In this document: positions 24,336 to 35,640 of the stretch, one piece after another
Layout: each line of letters opens with the position of its first letter
How positions within the stretch are numbered: the stretch's first letter is position 1
Translations under genes and position numbers: made by a program
Assembly (NCBI GenBank): GCA_014529385.2
Contig: CM043952.1
Span: 157,773,057 to 157,837,056 of the forward strand
DNA: 64,000 nucleotides
From: Adiantum capillus-veneris
Taxonomy: Eukaryota > Streptophyta > Polypodiopsida > Polypodiales > Pteridaceae
Reading direction: 5' to 3'
Notes under the pieces: generated by a model
What the model was told of the DNA's origin: nothing
Databases searched by the model: none
Seen by the model: only the letters and a program-made list of their open reading frames with translations

Positions 24336-24370
24336 CGACAAAGCCAGTCATGTCGTGGTAGACATGAACT

Positions 24371-24383
24371 AGGAGGGGGGGAG
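24371..24383 (+). other. polypurine tract
   Basis: AGGAGGGGGGGAG lies 35 bases after the coiled-coil ORF ends and is followed immediately by TGTTGGATCCCGACAG, a typical LTR start. Confidence 0.75.
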
Positions 24384-25660
24384 TGTTGGATCCCGACAGT
24401 GGTATAAAGCCCCTTTGTAATGACGATCAAATTCCCTTTGTAATGCCAATTATGTCTATTGTCTTTATCCAATTGTTTGGATTATGTATAGATTTATTAG
24501 TTGGTCAGGACGCAATGCGTTTCCACTTTGTAATTATGATGAGTAGAACTCAATTAAAACCCCATGTACATTTTGAGCTAAGGTGACTAAAGTATAAAGG
24601 TCACCTTAGAACCATTTTTGAATGACATTAATTTAAATCATTAATCTGCGTCGTACGGGTCTGAGAGAGAGAGAGAGAGAGTGTGTGATCTTATCCTCTT
24701 TGCTACGCGCATCTCCCTCACGGGATTGACGAAGCGACCACACCATCGCGGTAGCCTCTCCGAGCGCTATGCACCCACGCCACGCATTCCCATCTTTGAG
24801 CTGCTCGAGAGCGATCCTTCCACGAGCTTGTTTTGCTTGTAAGTAGCACAAACAGTTTTTGTTTTCAACAATCAAGTACCTTAAGTAATGAGGGAGAGAT
24901 TAGCTACGCATAGATACTCATAGACTTAGGTTTCACACACTTTTAGATTATGACCTGTGAGTCTATTGCGACTGTATTCGAGATAACTAGGGTTAAAATT
25001 TTGTGAGATTGGACTTATAGGTAAGTGTATCCTAGTGAGAGGATGGTGCCTAGTAAATTTGAAGCAATTCCGAGTTCATTTGATGTGTAAACGGTGTTAT
25101 GAGAGTTTAGGGATATAGTGGGTTGGAGTTAACAAGGATTAGTGGTTGATGCATCATAGAAGTGCGTATGTGTAGGTTGGTCTCAACCTGACAAGCTAAC
25201 GAGATTGCCTCTGTGCACCTACGGGTTAGTCGTGTCATCGGATAACAAGTATGTTGTCCGTGTCGTGCTTGTGAGCATGAACAAGGGAGTAGGATGCCCT
25301 AAAACAGCGCGACTGCAAGGGCGATTGGCGTCTGACTCTAACAGCCACTCAAAAAAGGCACGTGGGCTGCGCTCACAAGGACAACCAGTAATAAATGGGC
25401 TCAGATTCCCATGCAGTACAATTTACCAACCACAATCTCGGGTGTAATCATGAGCATAAGTGAAGTTGTCACCCTCGCCGAGGTAAGCATTCTAAGTTTC
25501 GAGGCAGTATCCCCGCCAAACATTTCAACTATACCTTCACCCCAGATGAGCGGTAAGCAAACCATCCCAACCCTTTTTGTGCATCTCCTCTTACTCTCTA
25601 GTGCTCCTCCTGCATCCTTATCTTACTCCTATTTTGCAGTGCTTTAGTGACGTAGAACTC
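24384..25660 (+). mobile_element. 3' LTR of the coiled-coil ORF element (end uncertain)
   Basis: Begins TGTTGGATCCCG after the PPT. Contains a short (GA)n run at 24663-24681. No matching 5' LTR is visible upstream in the window, so the end cannot be fixed; the limit given is only where a different repeat array begins. Otherwise non-coding. Confidence 0.45.
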
Positions 25661-25675
25661 TACACACAGCGAAGA

Positions 25676-25965
25676 GGTATGCTACTACACTTTTGTGCAC
25701 TTGTATTTTGTGGTCAGTACCAAGCGAATAAGGGAAGGTAAACCCGATTTGTTGCACCTGTTCACTTGGTACTGACCATCGTCTTTATTAAGGATGTTTG
25801 CTATTACACTTTTCTGAGGTCGGTATCAACCGAATAAGGGAAGGCAACTTTGTTCGATGCACCTGTTCGCTTGGTACTGACCTCGGAAAATATAAGTGAT
25901 GTCTGCTATTACACTTTTTTGAGATCATTACTAAGCAAATAAGGGGAAGGTAAACCCTATTTGTT
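25676..25965. repeat. three tandem ~110-bp units, two with hairpins
   Basis: Units start near 25676, 25792 and 25900 with GCTATTACACTTTT-like headers. Unit 1 has arms GGTCAGTACCAAGCGA (25712-25727) and TCACTTGGTACTGACC (25762-25777). Unit 2 has GAGGTCGGTATCAACCGA and TTCGCTTGGTACTGACCTC (25866-25884). Each would fold into a ~66-base hairpin with a loop of about 34 bases. Unit 3 keeps only the left arm. Confidence 0.75.
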
Positions 25966-26269
25966 GCGGGTTTAGGGTTTCTTTTACCAAATACGTGTTT
26001 TGAATTTATAAGGGAGAAGCAAAATTACAACTTAACACCCATGTGGGGGGTTTTAAGTTAGAAAACACTAGGGACAGGCACAAAGGCCAAGTTTCAAACT
26101 TTACAAAAAGTGGCCTAATAATTTTCGGGGGTTTAGGGTTGGCAATAACCAGTTAGAAGATGTCCCACAAAAGTAAGAATACAAACAAAGTGGTTGAAGT
26201 CAAGGAGGTCGTTTAGCTAGCATCCACAATTTTGGCTCTCAATTGATGCAAGCATGACCACATTTGATC

Positions 26270-26790
26270 TAGAGCTATTGATGTGGCTCAACACGTGGCA
26301 AAGTTCTTGGTACTGCTTGGGTTGACATGTATGCCAAATTTGGCAGCCACGTGGAGATTCATCCTAATTGTGGGATATGCGCTAAGAAGCTATGACAAGC
26401 GAGAGTGTCTCTCCAAATGCAATCATCTATGCTTGCATCTTGAAGACATGTGTCATTAGGCAAGATGTTGATATGGGCACAATAGTTCAGGGTGATATAG
26501 TTAGTTAGGGGTTGTTAAAGAGTGATGTGCAATCCCTTGAACAACTTGTATGCCAAATGTGGGATGTAGTCTCTTAACACACACTGATTTTAGGATATGC
26601 CTAGCAAGGGTATGACCAAGAATCTATGGGTCCCTTTCAATGGATGCAATGTGAGGGCTTCTCTTGAAATGCAATCACCTGTGCTTTCATCTCGATGGCA
26701 TGTTGAATTAAGCAAGATTTTGTTATCGGCATAAGAATTCATGATGGTATAGTTAGTTAGGACTATTGAAAAGAAACCTATCGCTTGACA
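26270..26790 (+). pseudogene. PPR protein gene fragment, decayed
   Basis: In shifting frames the plus strand reads VLGTAWVDMYAKF (26303-26341), a GYA-like start, SPNAIIYACILKTC (about 26405-26446), DVDMGTIV, a second CQMW remnant of VYAKCG (about 26548), then WMQCEGF and NAITCAFIS (about 26635-26690). These are the consensus phrases of plant PLS/DYW-type PPR proteins, which bind organellar RNA. Stops and shifts make it non-functional. The phrase order recalls fern PPR proteins. It is the only host-gene-like sequence in the window. Confidence 0.65.
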
Positions 26791-26839
26791 ATGCCTTGTA
26801 CAACACACTGGCTGCAAGATATGTCCAACAAGTTTCATT

Positions 26840-27400
26840 ATATGTGCTATTTCCATTTCACTCACTATTTCCAATTCGATTCTAGTATGAATGTCTATGT
26901 CTGATCTGTCATTTGAAGTCTGAAGGTTGAGCTAACAACTAACTCTCATATGAACTCATAGTTTTTTTGGGAGTGGGAGAGACAGACATCTGGTAGTTTT
27001 AAAGGATTCAGCAATTTGATCTGACAAGCGACACATCCAGCTCCAGTTCTAATATATTTGTCATCATTTTAGTTTACTATTTTTAATTCCATTCCATTAT
27101 CAATTCCTATGTCTACTAATCTATCATCGTAAGTCTAAAGTTTGATGTGACAACTAACTCTCATATCAGCTCATAGTCATGTGAGTACTTGAAGAATCAG
27201 ACATTTAGTAGTTTTCGAGGATGCAACAATATGATCCAACAAGCAATACATCGATAACTATTTCTAGCTCTAGCTCCAGTATTGTGTCATTTCTTTTTCA
27301 ATTACTATTTTCATTTCAGTATCAGTGTCTATGTCTCATTTTTTGTCTAACGTCTATAGTCAAAACTGACAACTAACTATCAACCCAACACTGGAATAGC
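26840..27400. repeat. tandem repeat, period about 215 bp
   Basis: Three diverged units share CAACTAACTCTCATAT-like anchors at about 26936, 27149 and 27370, with matching upstream TATTTCCATTTCA and downstream ATTTAGTAGTTTT segments. No coding frame. Confidence 0.65.
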
Positions 27401-28165
27401 GGTTTGAAGAGACCATCTCATTCCAAAATATATAGGTAATGGCCCCTAAGAGGGATAACAAGAGGATAAAACCACCAATATCCACATTTAGCAATTTTTG
27501 AGTAAGCATGAAGTTAAGATCGGTTTGTATCCCTAAAAGGATGTTTGATCAAGAGATGCATGGTGTACATGGTAGCCACATGATGTGGGACATGGAATTT
27601 TGGTAATCGTCTGACTAGACTATGTGATTGGAGGTTTACTATGTAGTATGATATGCATGTTACACTACCACTTGGAATAAAATAGGTTTTTTGTATGTTT
27701 ATAGTAGATTCCATGCATTTCTAGCATGACTCTCTTGATTGTTGATGCCTCTCATGTGTGATTGAGGAATTTCATGTTAGTTTTAGCTAGTTATAGGCTT
27801 CAAAATTGAACGTGAATGAGGAAGTAAAAGCCATATATCTTTTATGCTTATCACATTTCTCATGGGACACATATGTGGATGTTATAATGATTTTACACCA
27901 GCTACCACTTCCCTAGAGTTTGTTGATATAGTTGGCAGCTTTCTTTCAAAGGAGATCAGACAAAAGATTGTGGATCAAAGCCAGAAAAATGATTCCCTCA
28001 ATCTTGACAGATAGAGAAATCAGTTTAGGGGAAAGTTTTACAAACGTAATAAAACTCGTCGATATGCCTCTTTGATTGAAGGAGCACATTACAATTTTTA
28101 GCTTGTCAGAGACAGAGGTGATAGAGCAAGCAGGTATAATTACTTTTTTCTAATTTGCTAATTTG
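27401..28165. other. no gene seen
   Basis: No domain, LTR end or RNA gene recognised. Short open frames only. Confidence 0.4.
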
Positions 28166-28440
28166 CGTTGTGATAGAGGTTCACCTCGCACGCAGAATTA
28201 GTTTGCAGGTGCATAGGACTATTTTGAGGTTGTGTCATCATAGTCACACTCCTAAAATAGATAGGACATTAGAACTTTGTCTCATGGTTGTGTAGACCAA
28301 TTGATCATACTCCAGAGAGAGCCATAGGGAGTATAGAATCCCACTCGTGTTGTGTAGAGGTTCCTTCCTCGCACTTCAGAGATGGATTAGGGGTTTTTCA
28401 CTTTGTGTTGTGTATGAGAATACTCACACTTCAGAAGTTG
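28166..28440. repeat. degenerate 54-66 bp repeats
   Basis: Five units begin with GTTGTG-like headers near 28168, 28233, 28287, 28351 and 28404, and most end in CACT-C-AGA. Strongly diverged. Confidence 0.5.
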
Positions 28441-28559
28441 GAAAAATATAAAAACATATCTAGAATCTTGCTATCCAATATAGTTTACTGTACAGGCTAG
28501 AGACATAGCTAGACTATAATATAAATAAAGTATATATATTGCTACATTTGAAGAGTGAA

Positions 28560-29115
28560 GAGTCAAGTTTAGCTTTCTCTTTATCTACATTGATTAAAGG
28601 TTTTTTCTGACAATTGGTCCATCCATCCAAAGCTATAGTATATCCAAAAGTAGGAACATATTCCAACACTGCATGTTTGAGCATGCTTTCTACCTCATCT
28701 TTGACTTTGTCAACATACTTTGTGGCATTTTATTATAATCTAACACCATAAATAATAATTTTTTGGTAGTGCTCATAAAGTCATCTTTGAAGATAGGGTT
28801 CCGCACTACATTCAATGGAATACCACATGCAAGAAATGCTTGCGTCCACTTCAAATGCAACATGTATAACCATTGTTTATCGAAAGATTGATAAAGTAGT
28901 TGATTTGTAGATAACCCTTCTCCAATACCATTTGTAAAATTTCTCTTTGAATTAGATGCATTACTAGATGAACCTACTTTGAAGGATGGTTCAACATGCA
29001 CTTCACTCTGGAAACAAGGATTAAATAAATATTGCTCTCTATTCTCAATGCCCATTGGATTCCTCTCTTCATTTGTAACAGGTTCTTCTTTATCCATTGG
29101 ATATGCTCTTCCCAT
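28560..29115 (-). pseudogene. hAT-type transposase remnant (DUF659 region)
   Basis: The minus strand reads FLACGIPLNVVRNPIF, then, after a stop, DKVKDEVESMLKHAVLEYVP and GYTIALDGWTNCQKKPLIN. These are the ACGIPFNV and SDGWTN landmarks of the DUF659 domain in plant hAT transposases, which carry part of the catalytic fold. The aspartate of the DGWTN motif remains. The BED finger and the C-terminal dimerisation domain were not found, and no TIR was located, so this is an internal relic. Confidence 0.7.
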
Positions 29116-30018
29116 AGTAGGATCGCTTTTGCTTACCCCTTTATTTTTTTACTCAAGGACAACCTTTTGATTTTTGTACATAATATGAAAGTCTTTCATA
29201 TCTGTATTGTGGAGGCAAGGTACAAGGCCCAACATCGCCTGAACATTGAACAAATGCTCTTTGACCCTCGTAGCATTGTCACTGAATACATGGTGAGAAG
29301 AGTTTGCACTTCAATCGAGATGCAGTTCACATGCTAGCACTATTTTATGCATGTACGTCCACTCACGACTACGAACCATGATGCACAAAAGAGATTTGTA
29401 ACAAATAGACAATTGATTTGTAAATCGATCCTTTTTATTAATCATATGTGAAGTGTACAATTTATTAATTGATTATGCCAAAAAGTTGAAAGTACATAGT
29501 CAATCGTATTAAGCAATAGTTTTGCATTGTATGCACATATCCAAAAAGAGAATATAATTCATTTTTCAGGTATTGGATTAAATTTTGAATACTTTACACC
29601 TACAAATGATAAAAATTATACCCTAAACAATAATTTGTTGCAATGGATCATCTTGGAGTGTGAGCATAATACTCCAACTCAATGCGATGTTCATTGGTTA
29701 CCAACGATCAATTTTGGATTGTAGGGTGGCAACATGAGTGGGTGGTATACTTTTATGGGTTCAAAGCTGTCTTTCCATAGCACCTTAATAACTTAGTCCT
29801 TAGCTGCTAGCTTAAAAAAAGTCACGTTTAAAGAAATTCAAGAAAAGTCTTTAGCTGCTAAATTTAAAAAAATCACTTTTGAAAATTTGTCAAGAAAAGT
29901 AGTGGGAACGTGTGAGAGAGGGGGGAGTACTCTGTGCGAACTAACATTCTTGCATGGGCAAGAAGAAGGCAAGGAAGGCAAGATTCTCCTACAGGAACAA
30001 TGCACGCTATGGCTCTAA

Positions 30019-30020
<2 letters not shown>
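29116..30020. other. no gene seen
   Basis: AT-rich spacer. It contains a weak duplication of TTTAGCTGCTA followed by AAAAAAATCACTTTT-like sequence near 29800-29880. No coding feature recognised. Confidence 0.4.

Positions 30021-30100
<80 letters not shown>
30021..30100. repeat. compound (CT)n(AT)n microsatellite
   Basis: CT run to 30056 followed without a break by AT run to 30100. Confidence 0.95.
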
Positions 30101-30103
<3 letters not shown>

Positions 30104-30232
30104 GATGTGGTTTTTTTCTGTGTGGGAGAAGTATGGTGTGATGATTGAGAGGTTGATAGAGATGCTGCATCAATGCGTATTTTCAAAAATGGAAGGAGAT
30201 TGACTTGTCTACATAAGCTCCTCATCTATCAT

Positions 30233-30459
30233 GTGTTACCATATAAATGTGGTAGTGATGTGTGTGAAGACACTAGGACCGCCGGGGCTTTTTTTCCCTC
30301 TTTAGGAGGTTTTTCCCCCGAGCATTATATATATGCCCATCACTCTAGGGCTATCAATCTTTCCATTGGACACTAAGTAACACACACTCTATTGTGTGCC
30401 TTGATTTTCCTTCATCTTCTCCAAGATGTGTGCATTTCTCTGCAACCCTAATTCCAACA
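30233..30459 (+). mobile_element. 5' LTR of Copia-2 (start uncertain)
   Basis: The right end is set by CCAACA (30454-30459) followed two bases later by a primer-binding site. TATA-like ATTATATATATG lies at about 30325-30336. The start at TGTTACC (30233) is a guess, because the 3' LTR is not present for comparison. Confidence 0.5.
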
Positions 30460-30461
30460 AT

Positions 30462-30474
30462 TGGTATCAATGCA
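30462..30474 (+). other. primer-binding site of Copia-2
   Basis: TGGTATCAATGCA resembles the complement of the 3' end of initiator Met tRNA (TGGTATCAGAGC) with one or two mismatches, and sits where reverse transcription would start. Confidence 0.6.
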
Positions 30475-30818
30475 GGTTACGTCCTCCCGGGCTTAGTCGC
30501 CAGCTGCTCCACCACATGCCTACTCACTTTCTTCGATTACAGTGAGATTTGGCAAGCGTTCGTAGATCGACAAGTATTTTGGGCGAGCTCGTAGAGCCGG
30601 GTGTGCTCAGATTTTTGATTCGAGCTCATTTTGGCCTTCGTTTCCACAGGCAGTACTCCACAGGTTATTTTGTCATTTTGTGTAGAATTTCTATCAGTGC
30701 CGATTTCTACATAGCAGGTGCCTTATAGTATTCTACGGTTTGTGCTATATAGCACGTGTTGTTTCCGCTCTATTTCTCCTATTTTCGAGCAGTTTTCACA
30801 TCTGGTGCAACATTTACC

Positions 30819-33390
30819 ATGGCTGACAATAACACAGATGTCTTCAAGATGTTTGCTCTGCTGAGGATAGGTTGGATGGGGACAATTATCCTATGTGGGC
30901 TTATATGATACAACACGTCCTTGTGTCAAAGGGCTTCTGGAATATTGTGCAGGGCATTGATGTACGTCCTGGTTGTGAGGATGTAGGCGATGTTGAGGAT
31001 GTTGCAGGTCTTGTTGCAAGGATTGCTGCTATTAGGGTTGTTTTGCCTACGACAGAACAAGCTTGTTGGGATATAAAGGATATGTAGGCTCATCCATTGA
31101 TTGTGTTGTCTATGAAGCGCACCATTGTTCCTCACATCCGTTCAGCAAAATCTGCAAAACAGGCTTGGGATATTTTGGCCGGTCTTTATGCAAGTCGCAA
31201 TGAGGCTAAAATTGCTTTGCTGCGTAAAGAGCTGGAGTCAAAGATTATGCATGAGGAAGATGATATGGACACTTTCCTTGCTAGTGTCAAGGATATCAAT
31301 GAGAAACTTATTTCTGTAGGTGAAGTCGTTTTAGACAGTTCCCTTGTGCATATTGTTCTTGATGCCTTACCAGATTCTTACCAGACTTTTGCTAGTACTT
31401 GGAGACTTATGACCCAAGGAAATCCTAAAGTTGTCAAGCTTGATGCATTATGCACATTGTTGTTGCAAGAGTCGATTTCTAGAAAAAATAGGACTGCAGT
31501 TGAACAGGCTTTTATTTCTTCTCAAAGAAAGGGTGTAATAGCAATGCAGGCACTTCTTATGGTTCTGTTGCGAGTGGCAAAACTTTTGCTCCTAATGCTG
31601 GCAGCAATTCGTCTAGAAATTTTGGTGATAAGGGAAAAAAGAAGATGCGTTGCCATTATCGTAAAGCTAATGATCACTTGATCAAGCAGTGTCCTAAGTT
31701 GAAGGCAAAAAAGGCTAAGAAGAAAGAGGGTGGTTCTACTGCAAATGCTGGTTCCACTACAAATGCAGCCATTGTTGAGTCTTCTGTAAAAGGAGACTGT
31801 AATGCTATTGTTGATGCAGAATGGGCTTGTAGCGTAGAGTGCACTTACAATCCTACTATCCATGATGCATGCTTGTCAGTTGTTGCTGCAGATTCACATG
31901 TATGGTATTTCGACAGTGGTGCTACAAAGCACATTACCTCACGTCGTGAATTGTTCACCTCTCTCGAGTTTGTCCCTCATGGGAATTCAGTCACTTGTGC
32001 CAACAATGCCTCTTATCCGGTTCAGGGAGTTGGAAAGATTATGCTTACCGCTGCTAATGGTAGTTCTTTCACACTTGTTGATGCACTTTATGTACCTGGA
32101 TCAAGGAAAATCTCTTGTCTATATCCACACTTGCTAGACTTGGACTTGTAGTCAAATTTGTGGATGACAGATGTACAGTTCATGATCTCAATTTTGGTGA
32201 TGAAATTGTTGCATCTGGCCTCTTGTGCCGTGGGCTATATAAGCTCACTTTGTATGACAAGTGTGGAAAATTTTTTGCAAATGTTGTTGCAGATTCAAGG
32301 GCTATTTCAGATGCAAAACTTTGGCATGCACGTTTTGGTCATCTGAATTTTGCCAGTTTGCTGCATTTGCAGAAATTTGATATGGTAGCTTCTTTGTCGC
32401 CTCTTGAAGCACCTGCCAAGTATATCTGTGAAGGTTGTATTTTGGGTAAGATGCAGCGTTCAAAGTTTCCAAAGGATGGTTCAGTTAGGGCCACATGCAG
32501 GTTGCAGCTTGTGCATAGTGATGTTTGTGGGCCCATGCAAACTCCGTCCTTGGGAAATTACTTGTACTTCGTGACTTTCATTGATGATTACTCCAGGAAT
32601 GCATGGGAATTTCCGCTTAAAGCGAAGTCTGAAGTTTTTGTGTGCTTCAAACAATTTCTGGCTATGGCTGAAAATGTATCAAAATGTACTATGGGCACCC
32701 TCCGTTCAGATTGAGGGGGGGGGGGTATATCTCATGAATTCAATGCATTTATGGCTAGTCGTGGGATAAAACACCAATGTACAGTGCCTTATACACCTCA
32801 ATAAAATGGTGTTACTGAGAGGAAAAACAGGTCACTTACAGAAATGGCACGATGTATGGTCAAAAGTCAAGCTTTGCTGCATTCTTTTTGCCTTGAGGCC
32901 ATCATGTGTGCCACTTATGTACTAAACAGGTGTCCTACGAAAGCTTTGCAGTCTATTACTTCATATGAATCATGGCATGATAGAAAGCCTTCTAATGAGC
33001 ACATGCGTGTTTTTGGTTGTTTGGCATATGCTTTGGTGCCACAAACACAGCGCAAAAAATTGGATGATAAGGCTATCAAATGTATTTTTATTGGTTATAG
33101 TGCTGAAAGAAAAGGTTACAGGTTGTATCATCCTCAAACAAAACGTATTTTGGTTTCACGAGATGTAGTGTTTGTGGAAGATTTTGTTCAGCCCTTGCTG
33201 TCATGTACCAGAGACAGTAATATAAGCTCACAAGACATTTATGACACTTTGTTGCCTCTTTTCAGTGGTGGAAATACAAATGTAATTTCCAATGAGGCAA
33301 ATGTATAGCCTATGGGGGTTTTTGCAAATGTTACAGATCAGCCTATTACTGATGCAGATGCACATGATGTACTTGATGAGGAAAGGAATG
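30819..33390 (+). pseudogene. Copia-2 gag-protease-integrase
   Basis: Gag starts MADNNTDVFKMF and shifts at once to LDGDNYPMWAYMIQHVL. The UBN2-type gag body follows (31097-31540). The zinc knuckle is broken: MRCHYRKANDHLIKQC lacks the second Cys. Protease has FDSGATKHITS (intact DSG). The GAG-pre-integrase reads LWHARFGHLNFASL with CEGCILGK; the integrase core has HSDVCGPM and TLRSD (first and second Asp), then TPQ-stop-NGVTERKNR with the catalytic Glu. Lesions: a stop at 31085, shifts near 31540 and 32120, a G8 run with a TGA at 32712, and a stop at about 32803. Confidence 0.85.
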
Positions 33391-34233
33391 TGTGAGGTCC
33401 CCACCCCATCGTCTCAAATGACGGATCTAATGGTAAAACTGGTGGCCACTAGATCTACATCGGAAGCAAACAAAGTAGTTTATGGTTCATCTAGAGGACG
33501 ATCTCTCATCATAAAGTGAGTCGAGTTCCAGCCTACTAGCATCGAGATCTAGTTCCACCCCGCAAGGGAAGCGTGATTAACTTATCTAGCGATCCTAAGA
33601 CCCACCTTCCAAGAGGAGCGAATTCCCGAGTGCCTTTTTTCCCATGTTTCAGAGGCACGTACACTTGAGGCTTTGCCACTCTTGGGGCAATGAGTAATAC
33701 TAGCATCGATTTATAACACTATGGGGACGGAGAGTTCCCGACCAATCGGGACCACCCTTCTCATAGGCATTGGCAACCCGAGCCAAGCCCCCACTTTCCA
33801 CCCCATACTCACACTTCCTTTGTTACCTAATTACTACCACAATGGTTGTTCAACATATAAGTTCTTTGTTTATTTTTCCGATTCACAAGTTCTTTAATAC
33901 AGCCCTTCAACCAGCATTGCAAAGTGGCACCAAGACAATAATTCTAGTTAAAAATCACTCAAAAACTCATTCATTTAAAGTTCCAATGTTCTGGGGGTAC
34001 AACATTCCTTCCCCAATGAGAGTTTACTCCTCCCATTGTCGCCTAGTTGCCCATACAACTAGGTTGTCCACCACTTAACCAGCAGTCGTGGACTTCCACC
34101 GCTTAACCAGCAGTCGTGGATTCAAGAGCCCTTAACCAGGAACTCTAGCTCCTGCGAATAACTTTGCGAGTTGCCCCCAGTGATCAAGAGGGGGTTTGGA
34201 CTAGATCAACATTGGAATTGAAAATGAACTAAC

Positions 34234-34552
34234 TGTTAGGATTTGGATCGTTCTAGCTATGGTGGATGAAAGAGAAACATGGTGCAAGTGTGTGAGTGTG
34301 TGTAAGAAAGGTTATCACTCAAGTGAATTAGGTTCCAAGATAGGATTAGTTTGGACTCATAAACACAATCTTGAGTATTGACTTAGCTTAGCACAAGCTC
34401 ACCATAGACAAGCATGTAGTGAAAAATGAGTTGTTGTTTATTGATTCAAGAAATGAGCTTTAAGTAGCTCTATAGCCTTGCTCCACAGTATGTGGGATAA
34501 ATCCTTACTCCTCTCCTTGACTCACACCTTAGGACAAAGGTCACACTTTACA
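34234..34552 (-). repeat. TR-GAG left (3') LTR
   Basis: 319 bases from TGTTAGGATTTGG to CACACTTTACA; pairs with 37167-37493. Confidence 0.93.
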
Positions 34553-34761
34553 ATCCTCCCCTTGAGGTTTGGACTAAGAAAAGATACTGAAGATGCATGA
34601 TCCACACAGGCTAACAAAATCCACATAGGATGGTGATATCCACACAGGATGGTAAAATCCACACAAGAACAATCCACAAAGGATGGTGATGTCCACACAG
34701 GATGATAAGTTGGTATCCACACAGGAAAAAGTCCTCCCCTACAGGTAGAGAGTCTGCATCT

Positions 34762-35640
34762 TCAAAATGGGTCTTCCCAAACACTACCTTCGTCTTCATC
34801 CTTTTTGTCTTCTACTATGTGAGATGATCCTCTGTCAAGTCTCTTGCCTTCGTTGCTTCTACTGCTGCTGCTTTCTCCACTGCTATTGCCTCCACTTGAG
34901 TAGCATTGAGAAGGAGGGTGTCCCTTCCTACCACATTTGTTGCAAGGTTTGTTTGTGTGGCAATCTTTTGCTACGTGTCCCATTCTTCCACATTCATAAC
35001 ACTTTCTTCCGTTTGTTGATGTTGACGGTCAATATCTTCCCCTTGAAGATGTTGCAATGAAAACTCCTCCTGATGGGGTGAGTGAACCTCTTTGCTTTCT
35101 TTCTTCTGCTTGGACTGAGTTGATTACATCTTGAAATGGTGGTGCCAGTTCTTTTTCTTCAAGAATTGTGACTAAGTGGTCATAAGAAGGTGGAAGTGCA
35201 CTTAAAAGTATGGCCACTTTGTCATCTTCTGGTACTTCAACTTGGATGTAAGTGAGTTGCGTGTCAATGATCTTAAGCCTGTTCACTAGGCTATCAATGT
35301 CCCCCCTTGAAGCATAGTAACTTTGTAAAGCTGTCTTTTAAGACTAACTTTGCTTCTTTTGGCTCTAGCTCCAAAATTACTTTCTAGGACATGCCAGGCT
35401 TCATGTGCATGCTTACATTCATCTATAAAATGCACATAGTTATCATGCAAAGAAGTGATGATAATTCCCAATGCTTGTTCGTCTATGGCCAAATTTTGTG
35501 CACTTGCTATGAGTGTAGATGCCCTAGTGTGCACTCCATTGGGTTCGGCTTGTTGCTCTAATGTAGTGCTAATGACAGACCACAAACATTTTTCATAAGG
35601 TAGCCTCTTAACTTCGTTTTCCAAGTGTGAAATCCCTCCC
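34762..35640 (-). pseudogene. copia gag of the TR-GAG element
   Basis: UBN2-type gag in two frames: MENEVKRLPYEKCLWS to MLQGG (35624-35286), a one-step shift, then MNRLKIIDTQLTYIQ, KVAILLSALPPSYDHLV and SRGRY (35286-35029). Two intact CCHC zinc knuckles follow, CYECGRMGHVAKDC and CNKCGRKGHPPSQC (about 35007-34900), then a Ser-rich acidic tail ending SVWEDPF at 34762. It would package RNA. The shift near 35286 and another between gag body and knuckles break it now. There is no protease after the knuckles. Confidence 0.82.
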
